Shown: positions 19,221 through 27,305 of the stretch, one piece after another
How the letters are laid out: each line of letters begins with the position of its first letter
Numbering within the stretch: the first letter of the stretch is position 1
Origin: Streptomyces xanthochromogenes
GTDB lineage: Bacteria; Actinomycetota; Actinomycetes; Streptomycetales; Streptomycetaceae
DNA length: 64,000 bases
Direction of reading: 5' to 3'
NCBI RefSeq assembly: GCF_014650455.1
Contig: NZ_BMUZ01000018.1
Location: forward strand, 1 to 64,000
The notes under the pieces: model-generated
Told to the model about the DNA's origin: nothing
Databases searched by the model: none
The model's input: only the letters and a program-made list of their open reading frames with translations
Program-made: the position numbers and the translations under genes

Positions 19221-20453
19221 ATGGCCAAGCCGAAGGTCGTTCTGGGGGTCAGCGGCGGCGTCGCCGCCTACAAGGCGTGCGAGCTGCTGCGCCGGCTGAC
19301 CGAGTCGGGGCACGACGTCCAAGTGGTGCCGACCGCGGCGGCGCTCCACTTCGTCGGAGCCGCCACCTGGTCGGCGCTGTCCGGACACCCCGTCTCGACC
19401 GAGGTCTGGTCGGACGTCCACGAGGTGCCCCACGTCCGCATCGGACAGGGCGCCGACCTCGTGATCGTGGCGCCGGCCACCGCCGACATGCTCGCCAAGG
19501 CCGCCCACGGCCTGGCCGACGACCTGCTGACCAACACCCTGCTCACCGCGCGCTGCCCGGTCGTCTTCGCGCCCGCGATGCACACCGAGATGTGGGAGCA
19601 CCCCGCCACCCAGGAGAACGTCGCGACCCTGCGCCGCCGGGGCGCGATCGTCGTCGAGCCCGCCGTCGGGCGGCTCACCGGTGTCGACACCGGCAAGGGT
19701 CGGCTGCCCGACCCGGGCGAGCTGTTCGAGGTGTGCCGCCGGGTGCTCGCGCGGGGGAGTGCCGAGCGGGACCTGGCCGGGCGGCACGTGGTGGTCAGCG
19801 CGGGCGGCACGCGAGAGCCGCTCGACCCCGTCCGCTATCTCGGCAACCGCTCCTCCGGCAAGCAGGGCTACGCGCTCGCCCGTACCGCCGTCGCGCGCGG
19901 GGCCAGGGTCACCCTGATCGAGGCCAACACCGGGCTCCCGGACCCGGCGGGTGCCGATGTGGTCCACGTCGGCACCGCCGTACAGCTGCGCGAGGCCGTC
20001 CTGAAGGCCGGGGCGGACGCGGACGCGGTGGTCATGGCGGCCGCCGTCGCCGACTTCCGGCCGGAGTCGTACGCCGCCGGGAAGATCAAGAAGAAGGACG
20101 GACAGGAGCCCGCGCCGCTCACCCTCGTCCGCAATCCGGACATCCTCGCCGAGATCTCCGCCGAGCGCGCCCGGCCCGGCCAACTGGTCGTCGGCTTCGC
20201 GGCCGAGACCGACGACGTGCTGGCCAACGGCCGTCTCAAGCTCCGGCGCAAGGGCTGCGACCTGCTCGTCGTCAATGAGGTCGGTGAGCGCAAGACGTTC
20301 GGCTCCGAGGAGAACGAGGCCGTCGTGCTCGGCGCCGACGGCTCCGAGACGCCGGTGCCGTACGGTCCCAAGGAAGCCCTCGCCGACACGGTGTGGGATC
20401 TGGTGGGCCGGCGTTTCGGACAAACCGGGGCCACCTCCGGAGACCGTCCCTGA
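19221..20453 (+). CDS. coaBC: Bifunctional phosphopantothenoylcysteine decarboxylase / phosphopantothenate-cysteine ligase
   Basis: A 410-residue fusion for two steps of coenzyme A synthesis. The FMN-binding CoaC domain (about 1-185) has LGVSGGVAAYKA, the His of PHVRIGQGADL, and APAMHTEMW. The CoaB ligase domain (about 190-400) has SAGGTREPLDPVRYLGNRSSGKQG and the KIKKKDG lysine cluster. ATG at 19221 follows GGGGAGAGG. It stands between the rpoZ terminator and the metK leader, so it probably has its own promoter. Confidence 0.95.
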   Translation: MAKPKVVLGVSGGVAAYKACELLRRLTESGHDVQVVPTAAALHFVGAATWSALSGHPVSTEVWSDVHEVPHVRIGQGADLVIVAPATADMLAKAAHGLADDLLTNTLLTARCPVVFAPAMHTEMWEHPATQENVATLRRRGAIVVEPAVGRLTGVDTGKGRLPDPGELFEVCRRVLARGSAERDLAGRHVVVSAGGTREPLDPVRYLGNRSSGKQGYALARTAVARGARVTLIEANTGLPDPAGADVVHVGTAVQLREAVLKAGADADAVVMAAAVADFRPESYAAGKIKKKDGQEPAPLTLVRNPDILAEISAERARPGQLVVGFAAETDDVLANGRLKLRRKGCDLLVVNEVGERKTFGSEENEAVVLGADGSETPVPYGPKEALADTVWDLVGRRFGQTGATSGDRP

Positions 20454-20517
20454 ACCCCCCGGTCAGGGCCCGCCGGGGCGTCCGTCGCCGCGCATGCGGC
20501 ATACCGGAACGACCAGA

Positions 20518-20555
20518 TCCGGAGATCTCCGGACTCCACGTGTCGAGACACGTGG
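20518..20555. promoter_or_regulatory. Two adjacent palindromes upstream of metK
   Basis: A perfect 16-bp palindrome TCCGGAGATCTCCGGA (20518-20533) is followed two bases later by CCACGTGT-CGAG-ACACGTGG (20536-20555, 8-bp arms). They lie about 110 bases before the metK GTG and 65 bases after the coaBC stop. They could be operators, a terminator pair, or a structured metK leader. No known riboswitch fold was recognised. Confidence 0.5.
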
Positions 20556-20665
20556 TCCATTGAGCAGAACCGACCGATAAACTGGTCTCGGATCCGCAGC
20601 CGGGCGCAGCTCCCGGCGCGACCTACCATGATCAGCCAGCAGCCGCTGCAACCCCAGGGAGCGTT

Positions 20666-21889
20666 GTGTCCCGTCGTCTCTTCACCTCGGAGTCTGTGAC
20701 CGAGGGTCACCCCGACAAGATCGCTGACCAGATCAGCGACACGATCCTCGACGCGCTTCTGCGCGAGGACCCGGCCTCCCGCGTCGCCGTGGAGACCCTC
20801 ATCACCACGGGCCAGGTGCACGTGGCCGGTGAGGTCACCACCAAGGCGTACGCGCCGATCGCCCAGCTCGTGCGCGACAAGATCCTGGAAATCGGCTACG
20901 ACTCCTCGAAGAAGGGCTTCGACGGCGCCTCCTGCGGCGTCTCGGTGTCCATCGGCGCCCAGTCCCCGGACATCGCCCAGGGTGTCGACACCGCGTACGA
21001 GAAGCGGGTTGAGGGGTCCGCCGCAGGTGACGAGGGCGACGAGCTGGACAAGCAGGGCGCCGGCGACCAGGGCCTGATGTTCGGCTACGCCTGCGACGAG
21101 ACGCCCGAGCTGATGCCGCTGCCGATCCACATCGCGCACCGCCTCTCGCGCCGCCTGACCGAGGTCCGCAAGAACGGGACCATCCCCTACCTGCGCCCCG
21201 ACGGCAAGACCCAGGTCACCATCGAGTACGACGGCGACAAGGCCGTCCGCCTCGACACGGTCGTCGTCTCCACGCAGCACGCCAGCGACATCGACCTGGA
21301 GTCGCTGCTCGCGCCCGACATCCGCGAGTTCGTCGTCGAGCAGGTCCTCAAGCAGCTCGTCGAGGACGGCATCAAGCTGGACACCGACGGCTACCGCCTC
21401 CTGGTGAACCCGACCGGCCGCTTCGAGATCGGCGGCCCGATGGGCGACGCCGGCCTGACCGGTCGCAAGATCATCATCGACACCTACGGCGGCATGGCCC
21501 GTCACGGCGGCGGCGCCTTCTCCGGCAAGGACCCGTCGAAGGTCGACCGCTCGGCCGCCTACGCGATGCGCTGGGTCGCCAAGAACGTCGTGGCCGCCGG
21601 CCTCGCCGCGCGCTGCGAGGTCCAGGTCGCGTACGCAATCGGCAAGGCCGAGCCGGTGGGTCTGTTCGTCGAGACGTTCGGCACCAACACGGTGGACAAC
21701 GAGAAGATCGAGACCGCGATCACCCAGGTCTTCGACCTGCGTCCGGCCGCGATCATCCGTGACCTCGACCTGCTCCGCCCGATCTACGCCCAGACCGCGG
21801 CGTACGGCCACTTCGGCCGCGAGCTCCCCGACTTCACGTGGGAGCGCACGGACCGCGTGGAGGCGCTGCGCGCCGCCGCGGGTCTGTAG
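20666..21889 (+). CDS. metK: S-adenosylmethionine synthetase
   Basis: A 407-residue enzyme making S-adenosylmethionine from ATP and methionine. It has the SVTEGHPDKIADQISD start motif, GAGDQGLMFGYACDE, the P-loop-like GGGAFSGKDPSKVDRS, and DLRPAAIIRDLDL near the end. SAM level influences antibiotic production in Streptomyces. The GTG at 20666 is preceded by CAGGGAG. A strong bidirectional terminator follows. Confidence 0.96.
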   Translation: MSRRLFTSESVTEGHPDKIADQISDTILDALLREDPASRVAVETLITTGQVHVAGEVTTKAYAPIAQLVRDKILEIGYDSSKKGFDGASCGVSVSIGAQSPDIAQGVDTAYEKRVEGSAAGDEGDELDKQGAGDQGLMFGYACDETPELMPLPIHIAHRLSRRLTEVRKNGTIPYLRPDGKTQVTIEYDGDKAVRLDTVVVSTQHASDIDLESLLAPDIREFVVEQVLKQLVEDGIKLDTDGYRLLVNPTGRFEIGGPMGDAGLTGRKIIIDTYGGMARHGGGAFSGKDPSKVDRSAAYAMRWVAKNVVAAGLAARCEVQVAYAIGKAEPVGLFVETFGTNTVDNEKIETAITQVFDLRPAAIIRDLDLLRPIYAQTAAYGHFGRELPDFTWERTDRVEALRAAAGL

Positions 21890-21902
21890 GCCCCAGCACC
21901 CC

Positions 21903-21940
21903 ATGAGGGCCCCGGACCGGGATCGGTCCGGGGCCCTCAT
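21903..21940. terminator. Bidirectional terminator between metK and the minus-strand operon
   Basis: A 16-bp perfect stem (21903-21918 with 21925-21940, 6-base loop) lies between the convergent metK stop (21889) and the stop of the membrane-protein gene (21977). It should end both transcripts. Confidence 0.85.
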
Positions 21941-21976
21941 GTTCTGGGGAGGGGATGTCGCCCGTGCGGATGCTGG

Positions 21977-23053
21977 TCATTCCTCCGTAGCCGGTTGCCC
22001 GGCGGGGTCTTCGAGACCCGGCCCCTCGAAGCGGGCCCTGATCTCTTCAGCGGCCTCGGTCTTGTTGTGACCCTCAGCCACCTGGAGCAGCCGTTTCCCG
22101 AACAGGGCCAGGTCTGGATCGTCCGGCCCGAAGCCGAACCACGCGATCACATCGTCCAGGCGATTGCCCGTACCCGATGGTTCCTCGCCGTGATGCGGCG
22201 TGGCCTCGGACGTGAAGGGGGCCTGGGCATGGAGGCCGGGCTCCGGCGGAAGGACCGGAGGCGGCACCAAGTGTTGGAACTCCGGTGCCACTTCGTCGTT
22301 GTTGGCTGCGGCGGTGAGTCGGGCCAGGACACCGATCCGGTCCACGGTCTCCTCGATCCGGTCCTCGTTGCGGGCCAGCCACCACACCACGGCGCTGCCG
22401 GTGTCCTTCAGGACGTCACCGCCCAGGTAGTCGCGTTTGTTGCGCTCATGGTTGCGCTCGTGCTCCCAGACGTCCTGCTCCTTGCGTACGGCCGAGAGTT
22501 TGGCCAGGCGTTCCAGGTCCGGCCCCGGGAGGTCGAGCGAGACCTCCAACGCCATGGCCTGCAACCGTCCGCCGGGGTCCGGGAGCATGATCGCAAGAGC
22601 GCCGTCGAGCTGGTGCTGCAGCAGTGCGCTCCGCGAAGGGGGTTGCCCTGCGGTGATCTCGCGGGCCCGCTGCAGGATGGTGTCCACGGCGAGGCCGGAG
22701 GGGTTTCCGAGCATCGCTCCGTCGGGCGAGTCGAGAACGCTCCAGCGCACCGTGGCCGAGAACAGGAAGTCGTAGTCGGTGACAGCACTGGGCAGGGCGA
22801 CACCATGGACGCGCACTTCCCGACGGGGTGCGGGCGGCAACGGCAGATCGGGTTCCAGAGTGAGGTGGGCCGGGAACCCGTCGTCGTCCCGGGACATCAG
22901 CCGGTTGACCACCACGGCCGCCGTGACCAGCACGGCAGCCAGAACAGGCCAGGCCCATCGTGGCCACTGCAGGGCCACCCCCGCGATGACGCACAGCAGC
23001 CCGAGCAGAAGGGTGACGAAGACGGTCATGGTGTGACGGCCTGAACCGCTCAT
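21977..23053 (-). CDS. Two-helix membrane protein of unknown family, last gene of TIR operon
   Basis: A 358-residue protein not recognised as a known family. Two N-terminal hydrophobic helices (about 10-28 and 34-50, with a short Trp/Arg link) suggest a hairpin anchor with both ends on the same side. The long soluble part is alpha/beta-like then charged and helical (EHERNHERNKRDYLGGDVL), with an acidic Pro-rich tail. The frame is open far upstream, but ATG at 23051-23053 has a GGGGGA ribosome site and begins just before the first helix. It is 23 bases downstream of the P-loop gene, so it belongs to the same transcript and may be the membrane partner of that module. Confidence 0.7.
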   Translation of the reverse strand: MSGSGRHTMTVFVTLLLGLLCVIAGVALQWPRWAWPVLAAVLVTAAVVVNRLMSRDDDGFPAHLTLEPDLPLPPAPRREVRVHGVALPSAVTDYDFLFSATVRWSVLDSPDGAMLGNPSGLAVDTILQRAREITAGQPPSRSALLQHQLDGALAIMLPDPGGRLQAMALEVSLDLPGPDLERLAKLSAVRKEQDVWEHERNHERNKRDYLGGDVLKDTGSAVVWWLARNEDRIEETVDRIGVLARLTAAANNDEVAPEFQHLVPPPVLPPEPGLHAQAPFTSEATPHHGEEPSGTGNRLDDVIAWFGFGPDDPDLALFGKRLLQVAEGHNKTEAAEEIRARFEGPGLEDPAGQPATEE

Positions 23054-23076
23054 GTGCTCCCCCGAGGAAGTGGATG

Positions 23077-25029
23077 TCAGACGGCGGATGCCAGGGAATC
23101 GAGTCCCTGGGCGGCGTTGATCTTCTGGATGAGCAGACCGGTGATCGCCGGCCGGTTGCCGGATCCCGGTGGACTCGGCCGCCCCCAGTCGTTGGCGGCC
23201 TGGTAGAGGCCACCGAGCAGTGAGGCATCGCCGTGGCAACCGTCGACGAGCACATCGAGCAGCCGCTCGGGAGCCGAGCCGGTCGCCACCGCTGTGAACC
23301 ATCGGGCCGAGTACGGGCGCCACCGCTGCGGCGGCAGCCGCTCGAAGACGGCGCCCCATCCCGCTTCCAGTCCCGCGCGAACATCCCTTGAGGCGATCAG
23401 ACGGGTGGACTGGCTGAGCGCGAGGAACAGATCGAGGTCCCTGCCCCCGTCGGGTTCCCCCAACCTGCGGCGGATCCGCTGAAGCAGCAGGCGGTACATA
23501 CGGCTGTCGTCCAACGCGAGGGCCAGCAGTGCGTTGCGCGCGGTGTCGGCGACCCGTCCGTCCGCTCGACGGTCCAAGTGATGGAGCCGTACCAGCGCCT
23601 GGTGCGGGTGGCTCTGCCGCATGGTTTCCGAGCAGACGAGTACGAGTGCCTGTTTGAGGTTCTGCGGCAGATTTCTGGTGAGGGACCACTCGTAGATCTG
23701 CCGGCGGAAGCGCTGACCATGACGCTCGTGGGCCAAGCCGAGGCTGAGGGCCTGAGCAGCGTCCGGAATGAGCCGGACCTGGCCGTGGCGGCCGGTCCAA
23801 GAGTCGGCGAGCCGGATCAGGTCGTCGGGGCGGTCGGCTTTGAGGCACTGCTCGGCGAAGCGCTCGATGGCGCGGCCGTGGTCGTCCTCCCCGATTCCAG
23901 GCCGAGCCAGACACTCATGCATCCAGCGTCGCAGCTGCTCGGCGAGGTCCGGGAAGTACGTCCAGAAGTGGTCCCGGACACCCTGGTCGTAGTTGTGCGT
24001 CCTGAACCGCACCAGCCCGTCCGCGCTGGTCTCCGCGCCCAGCTCGGTCAACTCCCGGTTCAGGTCCACCTGTTCGAGCCGGGGGCGTTGATCGGGAGGG
24101 TGCGACAGGGTGGAGAGAAGCGCCGAGGCCGCGCGCAACACGGTGCCCGGCGAGGATGCGTGGAACAGGGCGAGGGCGAGGAGCAGCGCCCGTCTGCGGC
24201 CCGAGTCGTGGGCGGCCAGGTCCGCGGCGACCTCGGCGCTCCGGTCGGCCAGTGTCTTGACCGCCCCGTCGCGCCAGCTGGGGAAGCCGCCGGGAGTGCC
24301 GCTGTCGCGCAGAGAACGGATACGGTCCGCGAGTTCGGCGACCTCCCGCAGGGGGATGCGGCCCAGATGGTTGGCGAAGGTCTGGACGCCCAGCTCCGCA
24401 GGCGTCGGGCGGATGTTGGCGAGTTGGAGATACCGGCTCAGTACATCCCGGGGCCAGGGCTTGGTCAGTTCGGCGGTGTAGGGCTTGAGCTCGGCCCGCT
24501 GCAGGTAGCCGTGATGCCGGGGCAGTACTACGGCGAGCCGGGCTCCGCGCTCCACCAGCCTGGCCCGGAAGTCCAGCAGGCGGTTCTGGAGGGAGAGGTA
24601 ACGGGCCTCGTCGACGGCCGACAGGTCGAGCATCAGGCGGTCGCCCTCGCTCACCTCTTCCGCGTCGAGGACCGAGCTGCTGTCGTCCTCGGTGTCGGGG
24701 AGTTCGTACAACCCGCCCGAGCCGTCGGCAAGTTCATGCAGGAGCTTCAATGCGGAGGCCCGTCTACCGGATCCGGGCGGTGCCGAGAGGAGTACCAAGG
24801 AATTCGCCTGGAGCAGAGTGCGGGCTCGCTGCATGCCGCCCGGCGCGACGAACCTCTGGTCGAGCCAGTCGCCGTCCCTGTCGGTGATGCTGAGCAGCTT
24901 CGGGCCCGTTTTGTGACGCAGCCGGTCCGAAGCCGCGGCGAGGGCGAGGGAGATGTTGAACTGGGTTCCCTCACCGGTGTGCACGGGGCCGTGGGACTCG
25001 TTGATGAACGCACCGGACGAGTCGCTCAC
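23077..25029 (-). CDS. STAND-like P-loop protein with N-terminal motif shared with the TIR protein
   Basis: A 650-residue protein. Residues 5-25 carry the G-x-F-I-N-E-x-H-G-P-x-H-T-G-x-G-x-Q-x-N block also found at the end of the upstream TIR protein. A nucleotide-binding-like region follows with a degenerate Walker A (APPGSGRRAS, 83-92, Arg in place of the Lys) and a Walker-B-like LMLDL near 131-135. The rest (about 200-650) is helical and repeat-like, fitting a sensor or scaffold. The start is GTG at 25027-25029, overlapping the TIR gene stop by four bases, so the two proteins are made together. The domain reading is inference; no close family was recognised. Confidence 0.75.
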   Translation of the reverse strand: MSDSSGAFINESHGPVHTGEGTQFNISLALAAASDRLRHKTGPKLLSITDRDGDWLDQRFVAPGGMQRARTLLQANSLVLLSAPPGSGRRASALKLLHELADGSGGLYELPDTEDDSSSVLDAEEVSEGDRLMLDLSAVDEARYLSLQNRLLDFRARLVERGARLAVVLPRHHGYLQRAELKPYTAELTKPWPRDVLSRYLQLANIRPTPAELGVQTFANHLGRIPLREVAELADRIRSLRDSGTPGGFPSWRDGAVKTLADRSAEVAADLAAHDSGRRRALLLALALFHASSPGTVLRAASALLSTLSHPPDQRPRLEQVDLNRELTELGAETSADGLVRFRTHNYDQGVRDHFWTYFPDLAEQLRRWMHECLARPGIGEDDHGRAIERFAEQCLKADRPDDLIRLADSWTGRHGQVRLIPDAAQALSLGLAHERHGQRFRRQIYEWSLTRNLPQNLKQALVLVCSETMRQSHPHQALVRLHHLDRRADGRVADTARNALLALALDDSRMYRLLLQRIRRRLGEPDGGRDLDLFLALSQSTRLIASRDVRAGLEAGWGAVFERLPPQRWRPYSARWFTAVATGSAPERLLDVLVDGCHGDASLLGGLYQAANDWGRPSPPGSGNRPAITGLLIQKINAAQGLDSLASAV

Positions 25030-25781
25030 CTGTCGTTCCCCGGGCGCTGCGAACCGCCGAACCGCTGGCGGATGCCTCCACGGTTGTCACCGGCGACGTA
25101 GTTGGTTCCGTCGCCGGTGATCCGGGGTCCGTTGAGCTGGTCGCCGGAGCCGGTGTGCAGCGGGCCGTGTGCTTCGTTGACGAACGAGCCCAGATCGCCG
25201 TTGACCGTACCGATGCCGCCGCTCTGTCGGCTGGTGCGGGTCTCCGAGGAGCCGGAGGGCTGTTTGGCCTCGGCCTCGGCGCCGCTGACGCGTCGATCCA
25301 AGGAGCCGAGGTCGGGGACTTGGCGGACCAGCCTGTCGCCGAGCCGGGTCAGATCGGCTTCGGCGGTACGCGTCGTGTACCGCTCGTACTGGCAGTCGGC
25401 CAGCGGCTTGAGGGATGCGGGGAGACGCAGCGGGTCGAGCTGCGCCATCTGCCGTCCGAGAAGGACCGGCACCACCAGCGCCCCGGCCGCGAACGCCTCC
25501 TCGATCTCGCGGCGCACCCAGTCCTTCGGGTCGGTCAGTGCCCTGCGGTCGGGCCGCTTCTGGTGTGGAGCGTCGACCCAGTCGGTCCCGATCAGTGCGA
25601 GCAGCACCCGGCACCGGCGCACGCCCCCGACCAGCATGTCGACCCACTTGGTCCCGGGAGCGATGGACTTCTGCGCGCGGAAGACGCTGTCCGTGCCGAA
25701 CCGGTTCGACAGCTCGGCGTCGAAGGTGCGGGCGGCTTCTTTGCCGTCCTGGGTGCGGTAGTTGATGAAGAACTCGTGCAT
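25026..25781 (-). CDS. TIR-domain protein with C-terminal shared motif
   Basis: A 251-residue protein. Residues 1-155 match bacterial TIR domains: FFINYRTQDG at the first strand, FRAQKSIAPGTKW, RVLLALIGTDW, and DWVRREIEEAF with Trp88 and Glu92 in the W-x-x-x-E arrangement near the expected NADase glutamate. Residues 156-190 are a Ser/Arg/Glu linker. Residues 196-216 hold the block shared with the next protein, and a Gly/Asn-rich tail follows (ITGDGTNYVAGDNRGG). ATG at 25779-25781 was chosen because the family begins exactly there; the open frame above it is a shadow of the regulator gene. It follows that gene by 25 bases. Confidence 0.85.
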   Translation of the reverse strand: MHEFFINYRTQDGKEAARTFDAELSNRFGTDSVFRAQKSIAPGTKWVDMLVGGVRRCRVLLALIGTDWVDAPHQKRPDRRALTDPKDWVRREIEEAFAAGALVVPVLLGRQMAQLDPLRLPASLKPLADCQYERYTTRTAEADLTRLGDRLVRQVPDLGSLDRRVSGAEAEAKQPSGSSETRTSRQSGGIGTVNGDLGSFVNEAHGPLHTGSGDQLNGPRITGDGTNYVAGDNRGGIRQRFGGSQRPGNDR

Positions 25782-25806
25782 GGCTCGGTCCCTTCGCTGG
25801 GTTGTG

Positions 25807-27093
25807 TCAGGAGGATGGGTGCGGCAGAACCGTGATGAGCCGACGCGCCGCCTCGCGCGCCCGGGCGTTGCGAGGGTGTCGGCCGAGCAGACGGGCCAGC
25901 CGTCGCAGGTCGGTGGAGATGGTCGCCGACTCGACGGCCGCGGCGCAGGAGAGCAGTTCCGTGGTGACGGTGCATGCCTGGTCGATGTCGCCGGCGGCAG
26001 CGTGGGCGAGGGCGCGGCGCGCACCGTGGCGGGCCTGCGCCCGCAAGGCATGGGGGGAGAGCCGGGAGGTCTCCCGGTCGAGCAGCTCCGCTGCTTGTCG
26101 CGGCCTGCCGAGTTCGTACAGGCACCAACCGGTGTACATCTCCACCACATCAGGCACGTGCGAGGCGCCGAGAGTGGGGGCGTCGGACCGGGCCGTGTCC
26201 ATCGAGAGCAGCTCGCGCGCCTCGTCGAGACTCCGCATTGCCGCGCTGTGATCGCCGGCCACCGCCAGGCTCTGCGCGCGGTGCTGCGCCGCAAGTCCGC
26301 GCACCCGTGGCACTGCCGCACTGCGCAGCGCCCTTTCAGCCAGTTCGGTGGCCTGGACCGGGTCACCGCCCAGCAGGCAGATCAGGGACCGTCGCACCAG
26401 GGCGTAGGCGGCCAGCGCTTCGTCGCCGCAGCTGTCCGCGAGTTGCACGGCGCGGTCCGTCCACCACAGGGCGGTACGGTCGTCCCCTGCCTCCTGGGCC
26501 ATCCATCCCGTGTATTCGGCATACCGCGAGGCGAGGACCAGCAGCTCGCCCCTTGACCGGGGTCCTGCGAGACGGGCCAGCTGTTCCAGCGCGTGGATTT
26601 GGGCGATCAGGGCAGGCACGAGACTGCGGGGAGCCGCGGCCTGCCCGATCCTGCGGAACTGGTCGAACAGAACTCGGTTTGCCTCCACGAGCGTCCCGGC
26701 CCCCGTGTCCACCGGCAGGGGGCTGCCGGCCAGCGGGAGCGAAAGAGCCGATGCCGCGCCGACGGCGATCAGGCTGCGGCGTTTCATGGGCTGGAGCGTG
26801 CTGGTGCCGTCCTTGTCCAGGTACATCAACCACACCTCGTCGTCGCGCCCGGGATCGGGCAGGAACAGGGGCGAATCCGCCGTGTCGAGCAGCCGAGCCA
26901 GGGCGCCATCGGCAGCGAGTTCGGTGTCGCAAAGGCGGGCGAGCTCGGCGCTCGGCCGCTTGAGGCCGCGTTCCACCTTGCTCAGCTGTGCCTTGCTGTA
27001 GTGCACACGCTTTCCGAGCTGTTCCAGTGAGAGGTCCGCCGCGAGGCGTCGCCGCCGCAGTTCCTCCCCGAAGCGGTACATGTGGTGCTGCAT
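25807..27093 (-). CDS. XRE-family regulator with TPR-like C-terminal domain
   Basis: A 428-residue protein. An N-terminal helix-turn-helix (about 6-60: FGEELRRRRLAADLSLEQLG, YSKAQLSKVERGLKRPS) is followed by a short hydrophobic stretch with a KRRSLIAVGAASALSL pattern (104-119). A long helical, tetratricopeptide-like array (about 150-420) follows. Such regulators are common in Streptomyces accessory loci. ATG at 27091-27093 has GGAGG five bases upstream; an ATG nine codons earlier lacks a site. As first gene of the four-gene operon it probably controls it, perhaps through the repeated CGTTTCC at 27182-27195. Confidence 0.8.
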   Translation of the reverse strand: MQHHMYRFGEELRRRRLAADLSLEQLGKRVHYSKAQLSKVERGLKRPSAELARLCDTELAADGALARLLDTADSPLFLPDPGRDDEVWLMYLDKDGTSTLQPMKRRSLIAVGAASALSLPLAGSPLPVDTGAGTLVEANRVLFDQFRRIGQAAAPRSLVPALIAQIHALEQLARLAGPRSRGELLVLASRYAEYTGWMAQEAGDDRTALWWTDRAVQLADSCGDEALAAYALVRRSLICLLGGDPVQATELAERALRSAAVPRVRGLAAQHRAQSLAVAGDHSAAMRSLDEARELLSMDTARSDAPTLGASHVPDVVEMYTGWCLYELGRPRQAAELLDRETSRLSPHALRAQARHGARRALAHAAAGDIDQACTVTTELLSCAAAVESATISTDLRRLARLLGRHPRNARAREAARRLITVLPHPSS

Positions 27094-27181
27094 GTGAACC
27101 TCCGTCGCTGCCCTGCGCACGGTCGGCTGCGACGCGAATCAGAGTGCGGCAGCGGATCGAGCGGAACAAGGCGAATGGGGA

Positions 27182-27195
27182 CGTTTCCCGTTTCC
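27182..27195. promoter_or_regulatory. Direct repeat in the divergent regulator/priA spacer
   Basis: CGTTTCC occurs twice head to tail (27182-27188 and 27189-27195), about 90 bases upstream of the XRE gene start. The 212-base spacer 27094-27305 must hold promoters for both the minus-strand operon and priA. The repeat is a candidate operator only; no convincing -10/-35 pair was found. Confidence 0.3.
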
Positions 27196-27305
27196 TCAAC
27201 CGGAGGGAATCGCACCCCTTCCTGGCTGTCGAGGGAGCATGGCGGGAACCGGCCGACGACCAGGGCCGGCCCCCGCTGTCAGTCCCGTCTGGTAGGAATT
27301 TGGCT

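Noticed and set aside
20454..20665. SAM riboswitch upstream of metK
   Set aside because: The region holds palindromes but none of the conserved core sequences of known SAM riboswitch classes that I could recognise.
21977..23914. 645-codon version of the membrane-protein gene
   Set aside because: The upstream 287 codons are a shadow of the P-loop gene; the ATG at 23053 has a good ribosome site and starts at the first membrane helix.
21977..27093. Prophage or integrative element
   Set aside because: No integrase, terminase, replication gene, tRNA target or flanking direct repeats were seen; only the gene content and position suggest acquisition.
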